Assembly (NCBI GenBank): GCA_964398215.1
Contig: CAYNNP010000005.1
Location: 1-64,000 of the forward strand
Source of the DNA: CAYNNP01 sp964398215
GTDB taxonomy: Bacteria > Planctomycetota > Planctomycetia > Pirellulales > Pirellulaceae
Length of the DNA stretch: 64,000 nt
Direction of reading: 5' to 3'
The notes below the pieces were generated by a model that was not told the origin of the DNA, did not search any database, and was given only the letters and a program-made list of their open reading frames with translations. The first letter of the stretch is position 1, and each line of letters opens with the position of its first letter. Below are positions 23,601 through 31,500 of the stretch, piece after piece. The position numbers were made by a program, and so were the translations under genes.

Positions 23601-25298
23601 ACTATTGGCGGTTGTAAATCTCGTAGCATTCGCGAGCACCAAATCACTGCTCGCCCGCCCCTGGATATTTGGGTCTGTTGGAGAAAGAAAAGGATTAAAC
23701 GCTCGCAAGTCTGCCTTTACAATTGCCGTTCCTGCGGTGCCCTCGGACTCAACTAACTGAAGACCAGCCGACGCCGCATAGGCTTCATAGACCTCGCGGA
23801 CAATTTGCTTTTCGGCTTCTGTTATCAGGTTCGGGAAATCACCGATTTCGTCCGGAAAGTGATAGGTGACTACAGTGATGTCTTGCGGCGCAACCGGAGT
23901 CGTTCCTCTTGAAGTGGTGTGCTGCTGACGCAATATGTCGCGATGCCCAGGATCATCTTCACCGCCTGGCAGTGGTGGCAACAGGATGTTTTGTGGTTCG
24001 ATCTGCGAGCTAAAACGCACGGTGTTGTTACCAAGCGTGTTCAGGTCGGTCGCGGTCGCGATGCTTGAGTTGTCATCGCTGGCATCGATCGTACTGCCGG
24101 ACACAACTGCATTGATGCGGTATGCCCCAACAGACCCATCAGTACTTGTGACCTCAATCGTGTACAAATCCGTAGCCGTGATGGATTGCGTGAAGCTTGT
24201 TACTGCACCAGGGCCAAAACTCTCGTCTTGCAGAACCGTACCGCTACTATCGATCAATCTGGCTCTTAGACTCAAATTGCCCAACCGCGGTGTGACAGCA
24301 ACATCCAGCGTCGCTCCAGCACTTAACTGCGTTTGATACAAATCAACGTCATCAGAATCGTTGCTCACGCCGTTCGCATCGCCGATGAACCCACTGTAGG
24401 AAAAGTCGACTCCGCTAAACAAAGTCCCGATGTTGAGTGGTGCAGACGACACTGCTCCCGCCTCACCAATATCCAATCGCAAGTTGCCTTCGGGTATTCC
24501 TGCGAACGTCAGGACAGCTTTGTTGGTCGCCGAATCGTAATCCACACTCTGTGGCAACAGAATGAAGTCATCGTCGTCGGTCAGCGTTCCGTCCGTTAAG
24601 ACCAATTGGTAGAACGCCGGATCTTCAGCCAACGCCGGATCCAGATCTTGATCATCAAAGAATACTTCGATCTGATTGGTCGCCTGAACTAGCCCACCGC
24701 CGGCATCTCGAGTGACCGGTTGTGGATCGATGGCGATCACCTGCGCACCACGATCAATACGGAACGTCGTTAATCCGTCGACCCCGTCATTGAATGCTTG
24801 GCCAGCAGTATTGGTAAGTTGATTGGCCCCCGAACCAATGATCTGAATCTGATAAAGATCATCCGGCAATTGGTTTGTTGGGTCGTTCACATTGCTCGAT
24901 GCCGAACTGAACGGACGCAATAAAACTTCGTTTGCTGCGTCCAGTCCAACGAAGCTAGCAACCTCGACGTCATCACCGTTTCCAAAGATGTCATCACCAC
25001 CGCTTCGGACAAGCTTCACGGTGCTGTTTGCTACGGACGCAGCGCTGATGTCGTCGTTGAATAAAATTGAATATTGGCGTGGAACTTCATTCAGAGTTTC
25101 GCCGTCTAACAGCAAATCATTCGCGTCAGGGCGAATCCCTATCAGGCTTGGGCCAACGACCGTATCAGCTGCTAACAGTTGACGTTGCTCGAGCGTTTCG
25201 ATTAACGCTGCGCGGCGTTCAAGCCTCGAACCAGTTGTTCGTTGCTTTCGCTTCTGCGAACTGCGATTTGTTTGGCTATTGTGGCGAGAGCGAACCAT
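8604..25298 (-). CDS. Giant surface protein 1: LEPR-XLL, beta-helix, tandem-95 repeats, dockerin
   Basis: 5564 codons without interruption. Residues 1-35 are strongly basic, then LEQRQLLA (36-43), a LEPR-XLL motif. Approximate order: two SbsA-like Ig domains (50-300), a PPC-like domain, a metalloprotease-like region with a degenerate motif (HHIGISLGLGL, 578-588), a second PPC domain, one FEF module (818-918), a parallel beta-helix (960-1450), a PPC-like domain, a region resembling a beta-propeller (1935-2360), a jellyroll domain ending YIDDIIIGFANRGE, a second beta-helix (2750-2925), an Ig-like domain (3000-3120), FEF, GEVED (3327-3443), 15 cadherin/Ig tandem-95 domains (3447-5405), a type I dockerin (5420-5487) and an acidic tail. 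I noticed no cysteine. A role in adhesion or as a surface scaffold is inferred. No Shine-Dalgarno site precedes the ATG. It is last in transcription order of the three paralogues. Confidence 0.97.
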   Translation of the reverse strand: MVRSRHNSQTNRSSQKRKQRTTGSRLERRAALIETLEQRQLLAADTVVGPSLIGIRPDANDLLLDGETLNEVPRQYSILFNDDISAASVANSTVKLVRSGGDDIFGNGDDVEVASFVGLDAANEVLLRPFSSASSNVNDPTNQLPDDLYQIQIIGSGANQLTNTAGQAFNDGVDGLTTFRIDRGAQVIAIDPQPVTRDAGGGLVQATNQIEVFFDDQDLDPALAEDPAFYQLVLTDGTLTDDDDFILLPQSVDYDSATNKAVLTFAGIPEGNLRLDIGEAGAVSSAPLNIGTLFSGVDFSYSGFIGDANGVSNDSDDVDLYQTQLSAGATLDVAVTPRLGNLSLRARLIDSSGTVLQDESFGPGAVTSFTQSITATDLYTIEVTSTDGSVGAYRINAVVSGSTIDASDDNSSIATATDLNTLGNNTVRFSSQIEPQNILLPPLPGGEDDPGHRDILRQQHTTSRGTTPVAPQDITVVTYHFPDEIGDFPNLITEAEKQIVREVYEAYAASAGLQLVESEGTAGTAIVKADLRAFNPFLSPTDPNIQGRASSDLVLANATRFTTANSFFGDEFTDVMFHHIGISLGLGLAFDLPSTLGGINGTGVNSLGINDANQGFDVQPGNHDVVHLQRIAAPNSTDVDLYKFDLAESGRFEAETFAERLATPSHLNTVLSLFQQTASGEIELVARNDQYIGDDSLLDLHLDAGTYFVGVTSTGNTAFNPLLADSGSGGRTDGAYDLQLRFTSDSGQVLKDSQGTDFDGDADGVPGGQHSFWFQAAAPNNTLFVDKLADTTPGDQGTGALSDPFDTIDAALQAAGNRIVAPAAGAIAIADGEQFVIGDGVNSVTFEFGTSAANPVDLSLLTSADDVAVAIRAAIRDAVANGQLSPAVIATVNGSVVDIANAAQIDIEGSPSLLTTPNVVRVVGNAGADGDFTTLGDNVPYEVGLDQSGFALEDGGEFFVPQGVNVVIGTGTLIKLRRANLDAGATTSTINRLGGSIQVIGTPEAGVFLRSWHDDTAGGDSDGNGPAPSSGDFGGIVFREDSDFDKEGIFLNYVNHADIQHGGGQVFVDGSESVFSSVHLIDSRPTVSFNTIQDGSDAAISANPNSFDDSLGRIGPTIRGNFLNGNTIDGLFVRVETALGSTIDTLDVSGRFDDNDIVHVLTENLIISGAAGGLIESETGVLTARPAGRLQIDGGTVLKLSDARIEVERGGATLIAEGSENAPIILTSFSDDRYGGSGSFDNNGGGANPLPGDWGGIYFGQSAVGSIDNAVVTFAGGVTPVEGGAASFNAVEIHQADVRIANSLFETNASQAAGSERNGRGGNTASTIHVRGAQPIIVDNQFINNAGDAININASALNFRTNPDTGRSTGPIDSYSRFATNQGPLVRLNEFQDNDINALVVRGELLTTQGVWDDTDVVHVLRGEVSVDNLHTFGGLTLQSSNEGSLVIKVDGANSGFTATGTPLDFVDRVGGTLQVLGAPLHPVVITSIDDDSVGAGFRPDGELSLDTNNNGETATPAAWRGLLFDEFSNDRNVEVQQELESPLTGGNSINETPTQSQHLGVLAPNELSGDENRRLGFEVTGFISPDDTSDVDVYSFDATPGTEVWIDIDRTDFALDTVIEVVNIAGTVLARSIQSNDPTLAGTLNAEDLTQVELLGGDHYSQNPRDAGLRYVLQGSSTQESTYFVRVRSAGTSPTSLDGQTSGRYTMQIRLNQVQEFPGSTVRFADIRFANTGIDVRGLPAHSPFAAEAGEQAGNNNLQANAQTLVNLFATDIGAIGISGSLDSGADVDWYEIPAAQLGVQHLAENTADGLLSVTFDLDFADGLVRPDTNIAVFEDTSLIYFGRASAAVDDQVVSAAAPVDLSRGSFDSGDAFIGPITLRAPSQGVQNYFVAVMSGRVPAVLDGVINGNATNPGLRIEPINSVQRVVEDHIGEQGYESGGSLVSPIQAAGIFDINNTPVGSSIGVDSHIDVFDLGDVVAFGATNNGTVVTNKWNGIGVGDNDQTRVGQLPNLIDLAVRSDAEVFGLANGQIHTLNPDTIVSESARTFDGVVPYIIGSGTTTPTALTYDRNGAGIYDEIVVAHERFPDNGDVVENYLFRRSDGDTDYTLVGKIQSSTVTHADLEIGINDGTTPSRIRLESRVPGVEGNSFTLEILAPTPNANVAVNRVGNAFSVAIGTTATAQDIIDEFNTDFGMLLEATLDSGSPFTEATNTDPEGVYVFTGGGGTPYDEITGIAYSQYAGTDLIAVTDDGEVIELRDSDAVVTDDVVFNDSFQAITLGPQNVEQGAFANRHFVLASDGDVFEFDGLTPVASRRIIGASTGLAFSPLDFNLWHTTTNRGGNPGHGIPQAPDGSRGAVAGNTSFYFGYETAGTQRGILNPQVAADLATNNDLGTNYNFPGGASGDLVSDSFSLADFDEDDEPVLYFNYFLDGDNAAAGDYANVFISTELFPDIDNAGHWENVAINRGGNNPRLHESDGAWRQARFDLAEFAGEDTLTLRFEFDTAGPQQNSGSQSIRSTNNANEGFYIDDIIIGFANRGESISNAPANTATIVDSVSPSISVGNYQLEIRQNENHLALDALGNARVAAVFTPDDRHITSAIGADASDTILESVIDFEPGSAIPALNALVPWSVTSTNPFTGTLSLESASNAFPIPSTFQASLADLGIATAPAAGVIEFDYATSDGEGFAFLIDGLSQQINVPNNDSQYTTARFSFGSTDPEFVWVHGGSGRSFVDNIRVYQGNTALQADQNRVRPQGAFIVHSNTITDSVNFGINVEPGSQGSGGAFINFPTLPADDEQLVPGIVIENNVIAGSSGIRFAGETTADGNAALPFGRIINNTITNDGTGTGIVVDGRASPTIFNNLLANLNTGIVDNGIGTVVRSNFFQDNMNNGVVGTAFIIGDGSPLFTDAANGNYYLDANSLAVDSSQNTEQDRFNYLIFKTELGVPASPIIAPERDVFGQLRVDSGGTAGGSGSTIFRDRGAIDRADFETPYAVLVSPTDNAIDGSDIDPNDTFLQLTDQIQEQFTIFLGDGPGPNFPVQGTGVNGLTVDDPTDITVSTNSVEVRENDWLLEEGVDYTVGYDPLTGILLLTPLAGLWDPTSVYTITLNNTAIADRAGNRLRSNRDDGSTAFTIIMPLVEIDFGDNTDSFGTVLANDGARHALVDGAVPRLGTYIDGETDSAGFGTDDFDRVVGVDGNILSLGDGPFTVSLAPENRVVVQLDSLPSPGDNIEITTGNRTVVFELTENGGPVSLGRVPVSYPTGATIAQIVEQLANQMNAAFLSFDIQATAIHNAGETELVLRGEDDEDGIGIGPVNVAGNIVENLLVEPSTGEFLDFLNPQALDGSDIVVTTQGGGYLNAWVDFNGDGDYLDPSEQVFVDQVVTDGENRLTIFTPSSLTLPGDLATRQARFRLTTEAGTTIDGFEIGGEVEDYEILIASTLIPEPTDDVLVLQEDPGTPFIGNVATNDTLVGSGLTYVIQSGVSNGTLGSFDESTGAFSYLPDEDFFGSDTFVYQIQGFQIVNGVTLPVRSSTLGTVTLNVTPVNDVPVAIDHEFTVLEPSDTNGAPVSVITSADLLTGALQQADVALRVSPFDELEQGLSVVQLAATGATGSLVDIVPLSNPSDPTSVINGTYTADSFVQDPNGSFVVAGTLEVQVLLGEIASVTYRPSEDYNQFNPALNAAGSLPSIDTLVYTVADDGRTTLPNGSLAVPQPAPEITTATVTVTVRAQNDAPIANNDFLDSATIGAPLQEEGVVVIDVNTLLLGNDTAGNTAGDDEDSNANGHDAGISIDVSSLPAVTNRGATITVNFAGNIVLDYSAVVDFFGLDSFTYSIQDAGIDVAIDGTSTPNPKSSVTPAVVTLVVDPVNDQPGANDFSFETLEDVPFVITANELLVGAVGHGNAVLGAPFNESFQDNPNLRVISLNVAGGVTVNAANAGSQTSFDTENGQVESLNFDANGFLVDFVYRPATDYNADNPLSGGARSVDAFDFTVSDNGVAILPQGGFQFTGPETVTAGITVLVRPQNDDPILSDDVIVTGDPIWTMFSSESPAEDQTLIIPAAFLFANDAVGPATAGDELNGLNDGELALAPIAFTTTLGGNVRLLNDGNLSYTPPENVFGLDSFEYSALDRGIDEDATGGRVISRLNNASRATVMILVEPVNDPPVTFDRSLQGIEDNVVTFTASDLLNSSPPALPTNLSPLPPAPFDENEQTLRVVAFADADETVDVDDLTGGTGAATITTSTGATVTLNFVSGAFTTGTYVPALDYNQRAPFIPGDEFSYVIADDGIVTIPGSGTLSGGADLVVDLGDQRSEPATITVSLTADNENDAPQFDFQDTVEVSERDDNGETLIAWAANILPGPATALDEQIRETVRFDYVEGASTVPADLFRQDPVVAADGTLSLFLSPDAFGDATIVIDVTDVDSITPGFVPETERVSFTLNVRPVNDRPRINAALAGTSDATSADRRYSIDNAGVITYGLKEDNTSVGGDTSQPFIIPLNANLGATGFVAPGILDLFVAGPGNELDSSLGGSQVLSLLNFPSQTTLGGTLVLNSSGASPVLEYTPPVDYNSAIGIDDSFTYSVIDSSTSGEETFSIAAGRLVDDELTATNQVSLSLRPVNDAPVFSIANDFIEILEADAGAGIETVNGFANGIAAGPIGTAEDENSRVSGQTIEFNVTPSNFPIADIGLYFLQSPTLNTGGVLEYQPAPDVYGEFVFDVFLQDDGADIVNRGDINRSATESFTIAIRPVNDSPVIRPSAIDSLSFTVDEDSALDIPADASATSGDLLGAFLVGPPNEAADITPGGNQTLSIASVPTTTAQGATLVPVTDGNGDITHYRYERNDHFVGTDQFVYQIVDNGQSVNLGTGGVGFDDPATTDVTVIVEVLPVNDAPVFSGGDDIVVQEDQGVLSIPAWVNGILAGPIGAQDELNSQSVSIDIAFDSGDPSILTGTPTVEISGSNATLNLETTGVQNGVATYVATFTDDGPNDPANGDLNSVTHTFTVTVNPDNDPPTFTAGSPVVVDEDSGAFSTVWATNISPGIGEETEQTITEFTLAVPPGGESLFSAGPAIAADGTLTFTAAPDASGSVSIVVTAIDSLGGQSAPATLDITINEISDVPVPADDFINTDEDTVLTIDAADLLSNDLDPDLASNPAEFLTISMPPQQISSLGATVTFDSTTNQITYDPSTAPTLQELSPGESVVDSFSYGVIDSSNSPNPPTANVILTIEGVNDAPLLTPDQLLVASDAVSTLDLFSNDVDVDGTIDPSSIIITLQPQNGALTLQQDGTLTYVPEAGFLGPDAFRYTVADELGQQSEEALVTLDVGEAPATAGDIAGTFVDNPVTIAVLANDTANADPTSVRIESGPSNGIAELQADGSILYTPNIGFIGSDSFDYSVADSQGRRGIDTAVDVTVVASNLQNPFDFDDVNANGEVTALDALLIINRLADGNGTVIDVQPGERGPNFYDVNGSLTITSLDVLLVINELLTQQLEQFAQGELIEREQIEVLETPQVSVLSEESKADQLFGSHDFVRGVNPVIVDSIVDDPEDDSLEEAVDQVLSDLV
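8830..9040 (-). other. Dockerin type I domain of giant protein 1
   Basis: Two calcium-loop segments, DVNANGEVTALDALLIINRL and DVNGSLTITSLDVLLVINEL, are separated by about 25 residues including RGPNFYD. The first loop keeps the D-x-N-x-(N/D)-G pattern with a downstream Asp. The second replaces the fifth position with Ser. Dockerins bind cohesins; no cohesin was recognised in this window. Confidence 0.85.
9080..14960 (-). repeat. Fifteen tandem cadherin/Ig-like (tandem-95, Big_9-type) domains in giant protein 1
   Basis: About 15 domains of 95-140 residues, most joined by a VNDxP-type linker (VNDVP, QNDAP, VNDQP, VNDPP and so on) and containing F-x-Y-x-P, then D-x-F-x-Y near the end of each unit. 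Adjacent copies are well diverged, so this is an old array. From the fifth unit on, they correspond one to one with units 3-13 of giant protein 2. Confidence 0.85.
14970..15320 (-). other. GEVED domain of giant protein 1
   Basis: The sequence has AWVDFNGDGDYLDPSEQVF followed by RFRLTTEAG and ending GGEVEDYEI, the hallmark of GEVED domains (PF20009) in secreted bacterial proteins. It sits between an FEF module and the tandem-95 array, as in the other two giants. Confidence 0.85.
22544..22843 (-). repeat. Single FEF module inserted before the first beta-helix of giant protein 1
   Basis: About 100 residues with ADGEQFVIGDGVNSVTFEF and a later VAVAIRAAI helix. It lies between AAGNRI and VVRVVGN. 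In giant 2 the same two flanks are joined directly (ALAATRSNAVVRVLPN), so the module is a clean insertion relative to that paralogue. Confidence 0.7.
23530..23890 (-). other. Degenerate metalloprotease-like region of giant protein 1
   Basis: The segment from ITVVTYHF to LGLGLAFDL aligns by eye with the zinc-protease region of giant 2. At the active site it reads HHIGISLGLGL (residues 578-588) where giant 2 has HEVGHTLGLDH. The first His is kept, but Glu becomes His and the second and third His become Ile and Leu, so zinc catalysis is not expected. Confidence 0.75.
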
Positions 25299-25342
25299 AG
25301 GTGAGACTCAAGTGCGGTGAGGATAATACGGCCGTAGTTGAA

Positions 25343-25359
25343 GCGAGCTATGCGCTCGC
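25343..25359. promoter_or_regulatory. Hairpin in the leader of giant gene 1
   Basis: GCGAGC and GCTCGC pair perfectly around a 5-base loop, 45-61 bp before the ATG at 25298, in the 239-bp gap between giants 1 and 2. It may be a leader structure or an operator. No clear promoter pair was found in the gap; a TATACT on the minus strand at 25410-25415 lacks a -35. Confidence 0.3.
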
Positions 25360-25496
25360 ACAACTGTCATAATCGCCATAAAAGTAATTGCTTTGCTCAG
25401 AAAGTGCAAAGTATAAGAAGTTGGCCGCCGCTAAAAGTGCGCAGCCACAGGCATCACACTCTCGGGCCAGCCAAAAGTGCGGTCTCCAGCACCATT

Positions 25497-25522
25497 CGCT
25501 GACGAACAATTGTCCGTCAGCG
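25497..25522 (-). terminator. Palindromic hairpin downstream of giant gene 2
   Basis: A 26-base palindrome (CGCTGACG, one mismatched pair, ACAATTGT core, CGTCAGCG) lies 15 bp after the TAA at 25538. No uridine run follows on the minus strand, so it is a candidate terminator, 3'-end stabiliser or protein-binding dyad. Confidence 0.45.
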
Positions 25523-25537
25523 ACATTTCAATCTGTC

Positions 25538-28500
25538 TTAAAGAAGCTCGCCAAACGCGGCATCAATTGCCCCGAAATCAGGCTCTTCTGGATCATCACT
25601 ATTGTCATTGGCAATAAGATCGATCGTCCCACGATCAATAAAGTCTGCGAAGGATCCATCGACCAATTTTTCGCCAGCTGACAGGTCTTCCGCAGCAACA
25701 ACGATTGGTGCTTCGGCAACACTGCCACTTTCGATTCGCAATCGGTCGGTTATCAATTCACCCTCGGCCTCGCCTTGACCATCAGCAGCACGTGCGGCCA
25801 GCTCATTGATCACCTGCAAAACGTCTTGTGATGAAATGGTTAGGTTACCGCTCACGTCAAAGAAGTTTGGTCCACGATCTGTATCAAGAACAGGGATACC
25901 GCTTTGGCCGAACTCGATGAACTGTAGCCTGTTGATCACAAGCAGAGCATCGATCGCCGAAACGTTACCATCGTCATTCACATCCGCATTCAATACTGGA
26001 TTCTGCAAGCGACTTGCGATGACTCGCACATTCACTTCACCAAATTCACTGCTGCGGCCTTCGTTGTCTTCGATGGTGTATTGGAATACGTCTGTGCCGA
26101 TGAACCCTGGCTCACCTACATAACGAATGGTTCCGTCACCTTGTGGAATCGCTTGCCCACGAAGAGGGCCATCGACAATTTGAATGCTAGTCAAATCCAA
26201 TGTGCCATCTGGGTCAAAGTCGTTTGCAACAACGTCAATATCGACAGGCAACGAAATAGTTACACCCGTGTTCGAGTCACGACTGAAGAACGTCACTGCC
26301 GCGTCGTCCTGAACCACCGGTGCGGAGTTGGCTGAAATGGTCACAAAGACTTCTTCGCCACGAAGACCAAGGTCATCCGCAACTGAGTAGCGGAATTGGT
26401 CAACATCCGAGAATCCAGCGAATGGTGTGTAAGTGACCACCCCGTCCGCATCGACATCAACAGAACCGAATGCTGGTTGCAACGAGATGATGACTGAAGT
26501 CGGGTCGATCGATCCGTCAATGTCCGAATCGTTTTCCAAGACAGGGATGATCGTTGGGCCAGTTGGGTTCAGCGTCGGAGCATCAGCCTCCAAGACCGGT
26601 GCATCGTTCCGACCCTCGACATCCAAACTCACTGTCACTCGTGTGCTGGTCGCACCAAATGCGTCACTGACACTGTAGGAGAATGAATCAGTAAGCGATT
26701 CCCCTGGTGCCAAGCCCTGCAAGGAAATGGATGTTGTTGGATCGTAGACAATGTCTCCAGTCACTGAATCAAAACTAACCTGAGCGCCACTGACACTAAA
26801 GCTGACCGCATCCAATTGCACCGTCAATTGCTCGGCTGGATTGGTAGCAAGATCTGGGTCAATGTCGTTCGCCAGCAACTGAGACGACGGAATCGTCAAC
26901 ACTGCGTCTTCGTTGGTATCAATCAAATCCACCACAGCAACTGGCGTGTCGTTGACTTCGTTGATGACTAACTGCAGTGTGACGGGAGCAGTCACGCCGC
27001 CTTCACTGTCAACAGCGCGAACAGCAAGGTTAACAGTGCCGTTGGCGTTCGTCTCGGTTGTGAACCGCAGAATGCCGTCTTGATCAATCGTTGGCAACGT
27101 TCGGAACAAGTCCTGTTGGTCCGTTGGTGTTGCGACTTCAAACAAGACGCTTTGTCCCGTTTCGTCACCAGGTCCAGCGGATACGTTTGTCGCCCAAATC
27201 TCATTGAACGGACCACTGTCTTCATCGAGAACCAAATCTGGTCCACGATCAAATGTTGGTGCATCGTTAACCGAGTCGATCGTGATCGTAAAGATCCGAG
27301 GCTCACTGACGTTAAAGTCGCCGTTCTCCAGAACGATTGGACCGTCATCCCGCAGTCGTACTTCAAATGTGGCAACACCGTTTGCATTCGGAGCACTTTC
27401 GTAGCTGAGTGTCGCAGTGTTACCTGAAACTGTGGCAGTCGGCGCGACGCTAAACAACTCCGTGTTCTCAGAAATCTGAACGAACTCGAACACAGAATTT
27501 TGACTCAGCAGTTCGTCGGCGGCCGTGATTGGACCGCTCTGAACATTGGTCGCCCAGGCTGGGATGGTCACCACGCCGGCGTCTTCGTCGGACGTGACGT
27601 CCGCCGTTCCGCTGAACTGAGGAGCATCGTTGACCGGGGTCACGTTCAACGTCACAACGCTGGTCGCAATCCGTGGATCGTTATTTACCAAACCACCTGT
27701 TCCAATCGATACCGACGCGCCATCGTCAACAACCGTGTAGATGAACGAGTCAATGCCAACAAAGTTCTCGCGTGGTCGATAGAGGAACCGATTCAGATTG
27801 CCGAACGAATCATTGATCGGTGTCAATATCCCGCCTTCAATACTGGAAGCTGGCAGCGGATCTGCCAAACTCAAGGTTTGATTACCACCAGGGATGATGT
27901 TCTCAGACTCGTTGCCCGGACCTGGTGCAAAGACATCGACCAAGCCTGGTGTGACCGAATCACCAATCACTAGAATTTCGATGAAGCCGTCTTCTCGAAG
28001 CTCAAACTCCAATGGCGGATTCACCGCACGCGGAGGATCGTTGCTTGGCAATACGTCGATGGTAATGGTTTGCGGCAAAGACGAAATCAAGTCGCCACGT
28101 GTAGCGTTGCCAGATCCATCGTCAGTTAGGATCACTTCAAAATCGAATGAACCAAATACATCCGGAGCCGGCTGGAATGTCAACGTGCCGTCAGGAGTGA
28201 TCTCAGGGAACTCGGCAAAGAATGTCTCTGCTTCTGATAGCGGGAATCCGAGCGATGTCAAAGCGAAAGTGACGCTCTGGCCGGTGTTGATATCGACCTC
28301 ATCGAATGCTGTGTTTGGTGGTCCAGCATGAATGTCTGTCGCAAATCCCAGGAGAGTCGCGAGCGAAGAATCTTCCGATGTTTCGATCACATTATTGTTC
28401 AGCACGAACTCGGGCCGGTCATTGACCGGGTTCAGTACGAATCGTACAGAGTTCGATGCAGTCAATCGATCAGGAGTCAGGGAACCTGCGGCCAACGAAA

Positions 28501-31500
28501 AAGTTTCGCCGCCGACGGTGCTGTCGTCACGAACCGTATAGTTGAATTCGTCAAAGCCACCAAACGTTTGGTTGAAGTTCACTGGCGGTGTGTAGTTCAA
28601 ACCAACGAGTAAACCGCCCTCAAACACGGATGTCAATTGTCCGCCGAACGCGGTCGTTGCTGGAAAGGAGAACAACTCCAACGTCTGAGAACCACCGGAA
28701 GTCGAATCCAATTCATTGGCTGGACCTGACACGAAGGTGTCAAGCAGTCCCACGCGGTTAAAGCCTGCGGTGATTCCTGGATCGCGCCGAAGCGGGATGA
28801 AGTACGGTGTGGTCGCACCAAGCGCTTGTGTGTTGTCTTCACGCAGTGTGTAGGTAATGACCGGACTCGATACGTCGCCAACCGAGAATGAATCGTCCGC
28901 ACCGTCAGTGTCACTCAGGCCAGCGATCGCAGGATTGAAGCGAGGCGCGTCATTGACTGGCCTGACATTCACAGTAACGGTCTGCTCTGTGAACAGGTCA
29001 CCGTCCGATCCACGGATTACGTACGTCGCAGTCCCTACCGCATCAGCCGCAGGGAAAAACGTGATCTCTCCAGCCGCACCGATCACAGGAGCCTGAGTCA
29101 TCAAGCCAGCTGGTACAACCGAATCAGCAAGATTCAAAGAGAACGTAACGTTCTGAACAGCTTGTTCATCAAGCGCTGTGACAGGCCCAGGCAAGACATC
29201 GGTGATAACACCGGTAACCACAGAGCTAGCCGCTCCGTTGGAGTCTTCCAGAATGTCGATTTCAACCGGTGTTGTGAACACAGGCGGATCATTCGCTTCT
29301 TGAACTGTAATCGTTACCGTTCCAGCTGTCAGTGAACGAGCATCTGGCAAGTTACGGATACTGTTGTTGGTCCTGAATTCGGTGCGACCATCGTCTGCAA
29401 TGGTGTAAGTAAACAGATCGTTTGGCGCAAACGGAGTATTTTCGTTGTAGTCGACTGGTGGTGTATAGGTTCCGTTAACAAATCGGCCACCAGCGAAGTT
29501 CAGCTCCAAATTGCCGCCAACGACTGTTTCCAAGTTAAAGGTTCCATTGCCGTCGATGTCCGCATCAACCGAACCGCTCGCAGCCTGCACGCCAATGACA
29601 CGCAAGTCCTGGATGGACTCGTTGAACGGAGTCGGCAAGGTGTCGCTGAAATCACCAGCAGCACTCGGTTGATCACTGACTTGGATGTTCGCTACTGACG
29701 TCAACAGAATGTCATCGCCAACTTGCGTTGCTCCAACCCCAAGACCGCGTAGCGATGCTTCAAGTCGTAATGCAACTGCAGAAGCCGTGTCCAGTGGTAC
29801 GTAGGTAACCAGCAGATCAACACCAGCCGACGGAAGCAGATCCGTGCTGAACTCCACAACAATCGTGCTGCCGTCTGCGAAATTGATGTCAATGGTTTCA
29901 CCGTCGATCAGGCCCAACCCTTGTGGGATGGAGATCGATTGAGAGCTTCCAACAACCGAACTTACAGGTGGAACTGCTACAGCAGCTGCGACTTGTGCGA
30001 AATCAACGTTTCCGCCGTTCGCAGCTGCGCCAATTCCAGCAAGTGAAGCCGCCAAATTGCTCGCAATATCGGCAGCAGTATCAGTTACCGCGTAAGTGAT
30101 AATAATGTCCGTTCCAGGAGTAGGCACTCCTGTCGTATTGAATTCCACCACGCGAGTGACAGATAGACTGTCAGTGATCGTGACTGTCTCGCCATCGATC
30201 ACGTTCGCACCGTCAGTTACAGACAGCGACGAACCGGTAGTGAATAACAACGACAATGGATCGTCAACAACAATAGTATTCGCTTGGACAAACCGAACGA
30301 TCGATTGCGTTCCAACGCCTGCACCTGAAACAGCCCCAATTCCGTTAGCTAGTAACAAGTTCTCCAGAGTCGTAGCGATGGTCGCAGAGGTATCCGTTTC
30401 GTTGTAAGCAACAACAATATTTCCGTTAACCGATACACCTGTCACCGAGAATTCAAATACTAGGTCGTTGCCGTTGCCGTCAGTCACTGTCAGTGTTTCG
30501 CCGCTGACGATTGTCGCCCCATCTGGCAGCGTTACTCCCGATGCATCAGCGACCACAGTCCCTGTAACAGGATTGTTGGAAACAGCAGTCGGGTTTGCAA
30601 AGCTAACCGTTGAGCCATTGATTCTGCCGCCGACGCCAGCAGCACGCAGTACAGCGGTAAGATTCGATGCGATTCCCGCCGCCGTGTCTGTCTCCGCATA
30701 GACGACCAACAAATCGGTACCATTGGATGCCGTTGTCGATGTACTGAACTCGACGACTTGGAGGTCGCCGGTGGCATCAGTGATCACGACCGTTTCACCG
30801 TTCTGCAGTGTCTGGCCATCAGGCACCGTAATGCTGTTAGCCGTCACACTGATTGGTGAACTGGCATTTACACCAAGACCTTGGATCAAATCTGCCGCAG
30901 TGAAATCAATCGTGTTCGGCGCCGCTGGCTCGACCGTTTCTACTACCGACAGGTCTCGATCAAACGGGACCGGCACATCGTTGACTGGCTCCAAGAACAC
31001 AGACGAAGTAACCGTTGCAGTCAGTGGAGATGTGACTCGAACATTGTTCGCATCTTCGTTGATTCCGTTGTCCTGGACCGTGTAATTGAATAGCACGCTA
31101 CCGAAAACGTTTTCCGCTGGTGTGAATTCAATGTCACCGTTTGGCAACTGTACAAAGCTACCGAGTGTCGGATCAACAATCGAAACGTCAACGATGCTCA
31201 CGGCGCTATCATTGCCATTGACGAATCTTGTTTCGTCCAAAGCCGTGATAGGACCCGACAAGTCGTTGCCAAGCAAGAAGGCTTGCGGAATAACCAATGT
31301 CGTGTCCTCGGTAGGAACCGGCAGTGGCAATCCAAGATCTGCGTAGAAGTTGATGTAACGTTGATTTCGTATGAACGCATGATCGCTGCGCGGCAATGGT
31401 TCATCATTGACCGGCGTGATCTCAAGGCGTGCTGTTCCGTTGGCTGACAACGGCGTGCCCTGTACAGACGTGCCATCGGCCAAAATTGAAATCCCATCGT

